DNA from: Methylobacter sp.
GTDB taxonomy: Bacteria; Pseudomonadota; Gammaproteobacteria; Methylococcales; Methylomonadaceae
NCBI GenBank assembly: GCA_030684815.1
Contig: JAUXXQ010000233.1
Coordinates: forward strand, 1 to 64,000
DNA: 64,000 nt
Direction: 5' to 3'
Each line of letters starts with the position of its first letter. Position 1 is the stretch's first letter. The position numbers and the translations under genes were made by a program. This document shows, piece by piece, positions 22,844 through 31,938 of this stretch. The notes under the pieces are model-generated. The model searched no databases, was not told where the DNA came from, and worked only from the letters and a program-made list of their open reading frames with translations.

Positions 22844-24688
22844 ATGTCCCAAATTTATACCCTAAAAGATAAGCAAGTAGAGAACCGCTTATTCATCAAC
22901 CGTATTATTGCCGCACTCATCATCATACTGTTATTAACCTCGGGCTTGATTGTGCGCCTGGTTTACCTGCAAATCGTCGGGCACAGCCATTACGCGACGC
23001 TGGCAAAAGACAACAGCATCAAAATCGAACCGTTGGTGCCGACCCGGGGCATGGTTTATGACAGAAAAGGCAGGGTCTTAGCGGAAAACACGCAGTCCTT
23101 CAGCCTTGAGCTGATTCCCGAGCAAATCAAAGACCTTGACGACACCTTGTCACGCTTACAAAAACTGCTCAATATCTCTGATGAAAAAATCGAGCAATAC
23201 CAGAAACAACGCAAGCGCCAAAAACGCTTCGCCAGCACCCCCTTATTAATGGGCATGAGCGACGAGGAAATCGCCAAATTTGCCGTGGTCAGGCCTTTTT
23301 TCCCGGGCGTTGACATTCAGGCCAGCTTAGTCCGGCACTACCCCTACGCCGACCTGGCCGCCCACGTTGTCGGCTACGTCGGCCGCATCAACGAAGCCGA
23401 AATGAAAACCTTGCCCATCGCGGAATACCGGGGCTCCAGCCACGTCGGCAAAATAGGCATAGAAAACACCTATGAAAACGAACTGCATGGCAAGACCGGC
23501 TACGCGGAAATTGAAACCAATGTCCAAGGGCGCGCCATCAACACGGTGAATTCAGTCCCCCCGGTGCAGGGTGAAAACCTCTATCTGACGCTGGACATGG
23601 ACTTGCAAAAAACCGCCTACGACGCGCTGGGCGATTTCAATGGCGCTGTCGTCGCCATCGAAGTCAAGACCGGCGGCGTGCTGGTGTTCGCCAGTCGGCC
23701 CGGCTTTGACCCCAATCCTTTTGTGATCGGCATCGCCAATGATGCCTACCAAGCCCTGCAAAAATCAGAAAACCAGCCGCTGTATAATCGTGCGCTACGC
23801 GGCCTGTATCCGCCCGGTTCGACAATGAAGCCGTTTATTGCTTTGGCCGGACTCGAATACAATGCCATCAGTGCCGAACACAAAATTTTCTGCCCCGGCT
23901 ATTACCAGCTGCCGAACGTTAGCCACCGCTACCGGGATTGGAAAAAAGGCGGTCACGGCTCGGTTAATATGAGCGATGCCATCACCCAATCCTGCGACGT
24001 GTATTTTTACAGCCTGGCGTCAACCTTGGGCATAGACCGGATGCACAACTTTTTACAGCGCTTTGGTTTCGGTGAAAAATCCGGCATTGACCTGACCGGC
24101 GAAAAAGCAGGCTTAATGCCTTCCCGCGAGTGGAAACGTAAACAACGCAATCAGGCCTGGTATCCGGGGGAAACGCTGATTACCGGCATAGGCCAAGGCT
24201 TCCTACAAGTGACCCCGCTGCAACTGGCCAGGGCCACCGCCACGCTGGCGAATAAAGGCAAGGTTGTCACGCCGTTTCTGGTGAGAAACGCGGCCAACCC
24301 CGATTCCCTAGAGCCTGAACAGGAAACACCCCAAGAAGACTTGGCGCTCAAGCCTGAAAACATCAACAAAATCATAGCCGGGATGGTCAATGTGATCCAT
24401 GACGCACACGGCACCGCGAAAAGCATAGGCAAAGACATTAACTATCAAATTGCCGGAAAAACCGGTACTGCGCAGGTATTCACCATTAAACAGGATGCCA
24501 AATACAACGAAAACGATATTGATTTTAAATTACGCGACCACGCCTTGTTTATTTCCTTCGCCCCGGCTGACGACCCCAAAATTGCAGTTGCGGTGGTCAT
24601 GGAAAACGGCGGCCACGGCGGTTCGGTCGCAGCGCCTATCGCAGGGCAAGTTATCAAACAATTTTTAGGCGACAACAATGAAAACTGA
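22844..24688 (+). CDS. mrdA: Penicillin-binding protein 2
   Basis: PPGSTMKPFIALAGLE, AGKTGTAQV. Confidence 0.97.
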   Translation: MSQIYTLKDKQVENRLFINRIIAALIIILLLTSGLIVRLVYLQIVGHSHYATLAKDNSIKIEPLVPTRGMVYDRKGRVLAENTQSFSLELIPEQIKDLDDTLSRLQKLLNISDEKIEQYQKQRKRQKRFASTPLLMGMSDEEIAKFAVVRPFFPGVDIQASLVRHYPYADLAAHVVGYVGRINEAEMKTLPIAEYRGSSHVGKIGIENTYENELHGKTGYAEIETNVQGRAINTVNSVPPVQGENLYLTLDMDLQKTAYDALGDFNGAVVAIEVKTGGVLVFASRPGFDPNPFVIGIANDAYQALQKSENQPLYNRALRGLYPPGSTMKPFIALAGLEYNAISAEHKIFCPGYYQLPNVSHRYRDWKKGGHGSVNMSDAITQSCDVYFYSLASTLGIDRMHNFLQRFGFGEKSGIDLTGEKAGLMPSREWKRKQRNQAWYPGETLITGIGQGFLQVTPLQLARATATLANKGKVVTPFLVRNAANPDSLEPEQETPQEDLALKPENINKIIAGMVNVIHDAHGTAKSIGKDINYQIAGKTGTAQVFTIKQDAKYNENDIDFKLRDHALFISFAPADDPKIAVAVVMENGGHGGSVAAPIAGQVIKQFLGDNNEN

Positions 24689-25811
24689 AACCCGTAGCGA
24701 ACAATTTGACCCACCGTCACTGCTCGGCAATATCCTCAGAAAATTGCATATCGACATCCCTTTGTTTGTCGGCTTGTCGCTGATCGCTTTGTTGAGCTTT
24801 GTCATCCTGTACAGTGCGGGCAGCCAGGACATGGACGTGTTGATACGCCAGGCAGCACGGGTCGCCCTGGCTTTTGTTTTAATGACCGCGCTGGCCCATG
24901 TTAACCCTTACCAATTCAAGCGCTACTCGGCTTTATTGTTTGGCCTGGGGTTGTTGTTGTTGCTTGCGGTGCTGATTATGGGGCAATTCGGTAAAGGCGC
25001 ACAACGCTGGTTAGACCTAGGTTTTTTTCGTTTTCAGCCGTCGGAAATGATTAAAATCACCACGCCAATGATGGTCGCCTGGTATTTGGCGGAACATGCC
25101 TTGCCGCCGAAACCCAAACAACTGCTGATAGCGGGTCTGTTGATTATTGTCCCGACCTTATTGATTGCCAAACAGCCTGATTTGGGCACTTCGCTGCTGG
25201 TTGCCAGTTCCGGTGCAGGAGTACTGTTTTTTGCCGGCCTGTCCTGGCGCTTCATACTGGCCATTTGCACCATCCTGACCGGGCTGACACCGATACTTTG
25301 GCATGTTATGCGCCCCTACCAGCGCGACCGGGTGCTGACCTTCTTAAACCCGGAAGCCGACCCTTTAGGCCGCGGCTACCATATCATCCAATCGAAAATA
25401 GCCATCGGCTCCGGCGGCATCTACGGCAAAGGCTGGCTGGGCAGCACCCAGTCGGAACTGGACTTTTTGCCGGAAAGTTCCACTGATTTTATTTTTGCCG
25501 TATTTGCCGAAGAATTCGGCCTGTTCGGCTGCGTCAGCCTATTAGCCTTGTATTTGCTGGTCATCAGCCGCTGCCTGTACATTGCCACACAAGCCCAAGA
25601 CACTTACAGCCGCCTGCTCGCCAGCAGCCTGGCCTTTACCTTTTTCGTCTATGTTTTCGTCAACATCGGCATGGTCATCGGCGTACTCCCCGTAGTCGGC
25701 GTGCCCTTGCCCCTGATCAGTTACGGCGGCACATCCGTGGTCACCTTACTGGCCGGTTTCGGCATTTTGATGTCAATCCATACCCATAAAAAATTTATAC
25801 CCCATTCATAA
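24678..25811 (+). CDS. rodA: Rod-shape glycosyltransferase RodA
   Basis: SEDS family; FAVFAEEFGLFG, GVPLPLISYGGTS. Confidence 0.97.
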   Translation: MKTETRSEQFDPPSLLGNILRKLHIDIPLFVGLSLIALLSFVILYSAGSQDMDVLIRQAARVALAFVLMTALAHVNPYQFKRYSALLFGLGLLLLLAVLIMGQFGKGAQRWLDLGFFRFQPSEMIKITTPMMVAWYLAEHALPPKPKQLLIAGLLIIVPTLLIAKQPDLGTSLLVASSGAGVLFFAGLSWRFILAICTILTGLTPILWHVMRPYQRDRVLTFLNPEADPLGRGYHIIQSKIAIGSGGIYGKGWLGSTQSELDFLPESSTDFIFAVFAEEFGLFGCVSLLALYLLVISRCLYIATQAQDTYSRLLASSLAFTFFVYVFVNIGMVIGVLPVVGVPLPLISYGGTSVVTLLAGFGILMSIHTHKKFIPHS

Positions 25812-25821
25812 CAGCAAACCT

Positions 25822-26907
25822 ATGAAACTAAAACCGACGTTAAACCAAATTATTATGAGTTGCGCTTGTTTAGCTGTGCTTTCCTGCACCACTGAAATAA
25901 AAGAGCCCACTCCCGAACGCACCTACGCCCTACGCCCTGCGGACACCCTTCCCGTTCCTGAACCCGCGCCGTTAGTGCTACGTCCTGCCGCCGAAGAAGC
26001 GGCGATGATTGATGACTTTATTGCGCACATAGCGGCAAAACACCAATTCAACAAAGCCGAACTCGATGCGGTATTTGCCAGCGTTGAGATTAAGCCAGAC
26101 ATACTCAAACGTATCGCCTCGCCGTCGGAAGCGATGCCTTGGCATAAATACCGCAACATATTCATGACCGATGCGCGTATTGATGCCGGTGTGCAATTTT
26201 GGCGCGACAATGCCGATGCATTAGCTGCCGCCGAACAGCAATACGGCGTCCCGCCTGAAATTATTGTCGCCATTATCGGCGTTGAAACCCTGTTCGGAAA
26301 AAACACCGGCAAGCACCGCGTCATCGACGCGCTGTCAACGCTGGCTTTTGCCTATCCGCCACGCAGCAAATTTTTTCTCGGCGAGCTTGAAAGCTTCCTG
26401 CTGTTGTGCCGCGACGAAAATATTAATCCCGTAGAACCGCTAGGCTCTTATGCTGGCGCCATGGGGTTGCCGCAATTTATGCCTAGCAGTTTCAGGGCTT
26501 ACGCAGTCGATTTCGACAACGACAATCGCCGGGACATCTGGCACAACAAGCGTGATGTCATTGGCAGTGTCGGCAATTATCTGGCCAAACATCACTGGCA
26601 AGCAGGACAGCTGATTGCCGTTCCGGTGACAGCCCAAGGCGATCGCCACAAGTCGGCGCTCAATAAAGACCTTAAGCCGAATTTAAGTGTCACCGAGTTA
26701 GAATCGCTCAACTTAACAACATCGAGGCAATTACCTTTAGACAGTAAAGTGAAACTGTTGAGCTTTGAACAACAACAAGGCGAAGAACTCTGGGCGGCGT
26801 TGGACAATTTTTATGTCATCACCCGCTACAACCACAGTCCTTTATATGCCATGGCCGTTTATCAGCTCAGCCTATCTATTTTAAATAAAAAAGGTCCATT
26901 TCCATGA
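25822..26907 (+). CDS. mltB: Lytic murein transglycosylase B
   Basis: VEPLGSYAGAMGLPQFMPSSFRAYAVDFD. Confidence 0.95.
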   Translation: MKLKPTLNQIIMSCACLAVLSCTTEIKEPTPERTYALRPADTLPVPEPAPLVLRPAAEEAAMIDDFIAHIAAKHQFNKAELDAVFASVEIKPDILKRIASPSEAMPWHKYRNIFMTDARIDAGVQFWRDNADALAAAEQQYGVPPEIIVAIIGVETLFGKNTGKHRVIDALSTLAFAYPPRSKFFLGELESFLLLCRDENINPVEPLGSYAGAMGLPQFMPSSFRAYAVDFDNDNRRDIWHNKRDVIGSVGNYLAKHHWQAGQLIAVPVTAQGDRHKSALNKDLKPNLSVTELESLNLTTSRQLPLDSKVKLLSFEQQQGEELWAALDNFYVITRYNHSPLYAMAVYQLSLSILNKKGPFP

Positions 26908-27695
26908 CTAAGCTAATCCCGCTACTTTTAATTTTTGTGTTAAGCGGTTGTACCTCAGAGCAAATAAAGACCACCGACCTTGCAAGCCGAACGCCGGATA
27001 CAACCGCTAATCACCGCCCATCAATATTGCCCGCTGGCGAGCTTGATAAACACATCACCGCCCAGCAAGAAAAATTATTACCCCGCATTAGCCGTTACCT
27101 AAAACAAGGCATCGCCTCATGGTACGGCCCTAAGTTTCACGGCAAGCAAACCGCATCCGGCGAAATATACGACATGTATGCCATGACTGCCGCCCACAAA
27201 ACACTGCCGCTCTCATCTTACGCCCGCGTCACCAACCTGAAGAACCAGCGCAGCGTCATTGTCCGTATCAATGACCGGGGGCCGTTTCATGGCAATCGGG
27301 TGATGGACTTGTCTTACGCGGCCGCACAAAAACTGGAGATTGATGAAGCGGGATCGGGCAAAGTAGAAATCAAAGCCATTGCCCCGGAACAAGCCTTAGC
27401 CCAGCTGCAAAGCACCGCCAAAGCACAACATAAAAGCGTTTATTTACGCGTAGGCACTTTCAGCAACAAAAAGAAAGCACAAAAATTACAAAACAAAATT
27501 GCCGCCCATCATTTGCCCCAGCCTAAAATACTCCCCTCAACACACAAAGGCTCAACCCTGTATAGAGTTCAACTAGGCCCGGTCAAATCACCGGAAAACG
27601 CCCGTAAGCTCAATGTACAGCTGGCAAAATTAGGCCTGACCACCACCCAATTTGTGACTGAAGGCAATCAAAATCAAATCACCATGATACAATAG
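26904..27695 (+). CDS. rlpA: Septal ring lytic transglycosylase RlpA
   Basis: ASWYGPKFHGKQTASGEIYD, C-terminal SPOR domain, lipobox LSGC. Confidence 0.95.
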   Translation: MTKLIPLLLIFVLSGCTSEQIKTTDLASRTPDTTANHRPSILPAGELDKHITAQQEKLLPRISRYLKQGIASWYGPKFHGKQTASGEIYDMYAMTAAHKTLPLSSYARVTNLKNQRSVIVRINDRGPFHGNRVMDLSYAAAQKLEIDEAGSGKVEIKAIAPEQALAQLQSTAKAQHKSVYLRVGTFSNKKKAQKLQNKIAAHHLPQPKILPSTHKGSTLYRVQLGPVKSPENARKLNVQLAKLGLTTTQFVTEGNQNQITMIQ

Positions 27696-27728
27696 GCTCA
27701 CGTTTGACTGAGCCCACCGTTAGAGAAC

Positions 27729-28898
27729 ATGACACTTTTTAGAATCTCCCCCGTTTTTTTATTTTTTAGTTTAATTTTTACCGCAGCCCTGGCCAAAGCG
27801 GAAGACGCCCTCATCGCGACACCGGCAGCGCCCACCATTGCGGCCAGCAGCCATATATTGCTCGACCACAATACCGGCAAAGTGCTGGCAGAAAACAATG
27901 CCGACGTAAAACTCGCCCCCGCCAGCCTGACCAAAATCATGTCCGTTTATGTAGTCTTTCAGGAACTCAGCAACGGCCACCTGCATTTGGACGACCTCGT
28001 CACCATCAGCAAAAAAGCCTGGGAAACGCCCGGCTCGCGCATGTTTGTCGAGGTCGGCAAACAAGTCAGGATTGAAGACCTGCTGTTAGGCGTGATCATC
28101 CAATCCGGCAACGACGCCAGCGTCGCGTTAGCCGAACATATCGCCGGAGATGAATCGACCTTTGCCGACATGATGAACCAACATGCCAAAAGGCTCGGCA
28201 TGAACAACAGCCATTTTGAGGACAGCAACGGCCTGCCCATCGATAACCATTACACCACCGCCCGCGACCTGGCCACACTAACCCGCGCATTGATCAAAGA
28301 ATTTCCCGACTATTACCGCTGGTTTTCACAAAAAGAGTTCACCTTCAACAACATCGTCCAGCATAACCGCAATAAACTGCTGTCGCGTGATGCCTCTGTA
28401 GATGGCGTCAAAACCGGCTTTACCGATGCCGCCGGTTACTGCTTGGTCGCCTCGGGATTGCGCGACAACATGCGCCTGATTGCTGTGGTCATGGGCGCGA
28501 GCAGCGCCAATGCCAGGGCCAGCCAAAACCAGAACCTGCTCAACTACGGCTTCCGTTTTTTTGAATCGCACAAACTGTATCAAGGCAAAACACCCTTGTC
28601 TGAAGCCCGTATTTGGAAAGGCGACAGTAAAAACATCGCGGTTGGCCTGGCCGAAGACCTTTATGTCACCATCCCGCGCCGTCATTACGATGACCTTAAA
28701 GCCGTCATCACCATCGACAAAAAAATTACCGCGCCCGTTAAAGAAGGCAGCAAACTGGGCAGCGTCAACGTGACCTTGAAAGGTGACGTCGTCGCCAATC
28801 AGGATTTGATCGCACTCAAATCGGTAGAGCAAGGCAATATTTTTCAGCGCATTTACGACAGCGGAATGATGCTGCTGGAGAAATCGGATGGACAATAA
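27729..28898 (+). CDS. D-alanyl-D-alanine carboxypeptidase (PBP5/6 type)
   Basis: LAPASLTKIMSVYV, SGNDASVALAEHIAG, VDGVKTGFTDAAGYCLV. Confidence 0.95.
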   Translation: MTLFRISPVFLFFSLIFTAALAKAEDALIATPAAPTIAASSHILLDHNTGKVLAENNADVKLAPASLTKIMSVYVVFQELSNGHLHLDDLVTISKKAWETPGSRMFVEVGKQVRIEDLLLGVIIQSGNDASVALAEHIAGDESTFADMMNQHAKRLGMNNSHFEDSNGLPIDNHYTTARDLATLTRALIKEFPDYYRWFSQKEFTFNNIVQHNRNKLLSRDASVDGVKTGFTDAAGYCLVASGLRDNMRLIAVVMGASSANARASQNQNLLNYGFRFFESHKLYQGKTPLSEARIWKGDSKNIAVGLAEDLYVTIPRRHYDDLKAVITIDKKITAPVKEGSKLGSVNVTLKGDVVANQDLIALKSVEQGNIFQRIYDSGMMLLEKSDGQ

Positions 28899-29787
28899 AG
28901 CTGAGTTGAGCAGCTTGTCTGCTCAAACGAAACTTATGCCCTTTGGGCATAAAACCGTCTATCTGAACGGCCAATACCTGCCGCTGACCGAGGCCAAAAT
29001 ATCGGTTATGGATCGCGGCTTTTTATTCGGCGACGGCATTTACGAAGTCATCCCTTCCTATTCGGGCACATTATTCCGCTTCGACGAACACATGGAACGC
29101 CTGGACAACAGCCTGTCCTCTATCCGTCTTGCCAACCCCCACGACTCGGCACAATGGCGGGACATATTGACGCCATTATTGGACGCCAATCTCGACCAGT
29201 CCATTTACCTGCAAATTACCCGTGGCGTGGCCGACAAACGGGATCACGCTTTTCCAGAGACTGTCACGCCCACAGTATTTGCAATGAGCTCAACCATCGT
29301 GCCTTTTACCGACCTGGACAGCGGCGCCAAAGCCATCAGCATCGATGACACACGCTGGGCGCTGTGCAACATCAAAGCCACCACCTTGCTGGCCAATATT
29401 TTGCTCCGGCAACAGGCTGTAGACAACGGCTGCGCCGAAGCCATTTTACTCAAAGACGGCTATGTCACCGAAGGCGCCGCCAGCAACATCTTTGCCGTTA
29501 TTGACGGCATCTTGATCACGCCGCCCAAAGGCGGCGAAATACTGGCAGGCATCACCCGCGACGTCATTCTGGAACTTGCCGAACAAAACAACATCGCCTA
29601 CAGCGAGGACATTATTTCGCTGGATGCCCTGAAAACAGCCAGCGAAATCTGGTTAACCAGCACCACCCGCGAAATCGTACCGGTGGTTCAGCTCGACAAT
29701 GAAACCATTGGGGGCGGCAAACCCGGCCCGCTCTGGCAAACCATGAACCGATTATTCCAAGCTTACAAACGTGCCAGCCATGAGTGA
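28888..29787 (+). CDS. D-amino acid aminotransferase (class IV PLP)
   Basis: VMDRGFLFGDGIYEVIP, EGAASNIFAVIDG. Confidence 0.9.
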   Translation: MDNKAELSSLSAQTKLMPFGHKTVYLNGQYLPLTEAKISVMDRGFLFGDGIYEVIPSYSGTLFRFDEHMERLDNSLSSIRLANPHDSAQWRDILTPLLDANLDQSIYLQITRGVADKRDHAFPETVTPTVFAMSSTIVPFTDLDSGAKAISIDDTRWALCNIKATTLLANILLRQQAVDNGCAEAILLKDGYVTEGAASNIFAVIDGILITPPKGGEILAGITRDVILELAEQNNIAYSEDIISLDALKTASEIWLTSTTREIVPVVQLDNETIGGGKPGPLWQTMNRLFQAYKRASHE

Positions 29788-30043
29788 AGAAACGCTATTA
29801 GAATTCCCCTGCCAGTTTCCGGTAAAAGCCATGGGCCGAGCCGAACTGGAACTCGACTTATTAGTGGTCGACATCATCCGCCGCCATGTGGCCGACATTA
29901 ACGAAGGCGCAGTGACTAGCCGTCCGAGCAAAGACGGCAATTACCTCGCCGTCACCGTCATTGTCGAAGCCTCCAGCAAACAACAATTGGACGCGATTTA
30001 TCAGGATTTAAGCGATCATCCGCATGTTTTGATGGCCTTATAG
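29780..30043 (+). CDS. ybeD: YbeD-like (DUF493/UPF0250) protein
   Basis: PCQFPVKAMGR...SRPSKDGNYLAVTVIVEASSKQQLDAIYQDL. Confidence 0.93.
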   Translation: MSEETLLEFPCQFPVKAMGRAELELDLLVVDIIRRHVADINEGAVTSRPSKDGNYLAVTVIVEASSKQQLDAIYQDLSDHPHVLMAL

Positions 30044-30052
30044 TTAAAAAGT

Positions 30053-30141
30053 GGAACGCGGATCAGACTGATTTATACGGATTTCCTGTCATTACTCATT
30101 TTATCCGTGTTTATCTGTCTAATCCGTGCCATCCGCGTTCC
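30053..30141. repeat. MITE-like element, 11-bp perfect terminal inverted repeats
   Basis: GGAACGCGGAT ... ATCCGCGTTCC; related sequence at 21142-21215 and 61569-61664. Confidence 0.75.
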
Positions 30142-30167
30142 ATTACTTTTCCTAAAATCAATCACTA

Positions 30168-30773
30168 ATGCCAGTAATACGTAACTTAGGATTGCAAGAC
30201 TATAAATCCACTTGGCAAGACATGCAGCGTTTTACCGAACAGCGCACTGCCGAAACCGTTGATGAAATCTGGATCACCGAACACCCGCCGGTTTATACGC
30301 TGGGTTTAAACGGCAAGCGCGAACATCTGTTCGCTACCGGCGACATTCCCGTCATCAACTCCGACCGGGGCGGCCAAGTCACCTATCACGGCCCCGGCCA
30401 GCTAATCATTTACACCTTAATCGATATTAAGCGGCTAAATTTAGGCATCCGTCCGCTGGTCACCCTCCTGGAGCAAGCCATGATTTTTGCCCTCGCGCAC
30501 TACGGCATTAAAGCTGTCGCCCGAATCGACGCCCCCGGCGTTTATGTCGACAACAAAAAAATCGGCTCCATCGGCCTGCGCATCAAAAAAAATTGCAGCT
30601 ATCACGGCCTGAGCATCAACAACCAGATGGATTTAGCGCCTTTCGACCATATCAACACCTGCGGCTATCCGGGACTTGAAGTGACCCGACTGACCGACCT
30701 GGGCGTGAACGTCAGCAATGCCGAACTCGCCATTTCTGTGACCCAAGCACTCATCACGGCATTAACAAAATGA
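30168..30773 (+). CDS. lipB: Octanoyltransferase
   Basis: [25 protein letters not shown]. Confidence 0.97.
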   Translation: MPVIRNLGLQDYKSTWQDMQRFTEQRTAETVDEIWITEHPPVYTLGLNGKREHLFATGDIPVINSDRGGQVTYHGPGQLIIYTLIDIKRLNLGIRPLVTLLEQAMIFALAHYGIKAVARIDAPGVYVDNKKIGSIGLRIKKNCSYHGLSINNQMDLAPFDHINTCGYPGLEVTRLTDLGVNVSNAELAISVTQALITALTK

Positions 30774-31732
30774 CTTATCAAGCGCCCTCCCGTTCCACGC
30801 CCGATTCCCACCAGCGCAACAGCGAAAAACTGGCCAGAATTCCCATCAAGGTAGAGCCCGCCGAAACCACGCTGCGCAAGCCCGACTGGATACGGGTAAA
30901 AATATCGGCCAGCGATGAAGTTACGCGTATCAAGCAACTGCTGCGCGAAAACAACCTGCACAGCGTTTGCGAAGAAGCCGCCTGCCCCAATATGGGCGAA
31001 TGTTTCCAGCACGGCACCGCCACCTTCATGATCATGGGCGATTTATGCACCCGCCGCTGCCCATTTTGCGATGTCGCCCACGGCAAACCGCTGCCGCTGG
31101 ATAAAGACGAACCCCAGCACCTGGCCGATGCAATACAAGCGATGGCTTTAAAATACGTGGTCATCACCTCTGTGGATCGTGATGATTTAAGGGATGGCGG
31201 CGCCGGACATTTTGCCGACTGCATAGCCAAAATCCGCCTGCAAACGCCGACTACAAAAATAGAAATCCTGGTGCCCGACTTTCGCGGCCGCATCGAGAAA
31301 GCCGTGGCGATATTAGCGGAACAACCCTGCGACGTATTCAACCACAATCTGGAAACCGTCCCCCGGCTATACAAACAAGTCCGCCCCGGTTCCGACTACC
31401 AAGGCTCACTGAATTTACTGCAACAATTCCACCAAGCCCAACCGCAAGTGCCGACCAAATCCGGTCTGATGCTCGGCGTCGGCGAACAGCCGGAAGAAGT
31501 CCATCAAGTCATGAAAGACTTATTGGCTCACGGCTGCTCAATGCTGACCATAGGCCAATACCTGCAACCCAGCAAAGACCATTTGCCGGTGCAAAACTAC
31601 ATCACCCCCGCACAATTCGATGAATATGGCGCAGTCGCCAAAGCTTTGGGATTCAAACAAGTCGCCAGCGCCCCGATGGTTCGGTCTTCGTACCATGCTG
31701 ATCTTCAGGCTAAAGGGATAATGTCAAGCTGA
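30770..31732 (+). CDS. lipA: Lipoyl synthase
   Basis: [23 protein letters not shown]. Confidence 0.98.
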   Translation: MTYQAPSRSTPDSHQRNSEKLARIPIKVEPAETTLRKPDWIRVKISASDEVTRIKQLLRENNLHSVCEEAACPNMGECFQHGTATFMIMGDLCTRRCPFCDVAHGKPLPLDKDEPQHLADAIQAMALKYVVITSVDRDDLRDGGAGHFADCIAKIRLQTPTTKIEILVPDFRGRIEKAVAILAEQPCDVFNHNLETVPRLYKQVRPGSDYQGSLNLLQQFHQAQPQVPTKSGLMLGVGEQPEEVHQVMKDLLAHGCSMLTIGQYLQPSKDHLPVQNYITPAQFDEYGAVAKALGFKQVASAPMVRSSYHADLQAKGIMSS

Positions 31733-31938
31733 CGCACTTCGCTTTCGCGACTGATAAAAAAACCGTCATGTCGGCTGGATTGCCGGAATCCAGGCCTCTG
31801 GAAGGCGATAGTAGGGCAGTTCTGGAAACAGATTTTCGCTACCCCACATTATAGATCCATAGTTTAAACTCGTTCAGCAACATCACCTACCTAAACCTTG
31901 TAATGGTATTTTGTCACCCCCCATCTCTACTTACCTCT

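Noticed and set aside
30660-31374. Long minus-strand ORFs across lipB/lipA
   Set aside because: Antisense shadows of strongly conserved lipA/lipB coding sequence.
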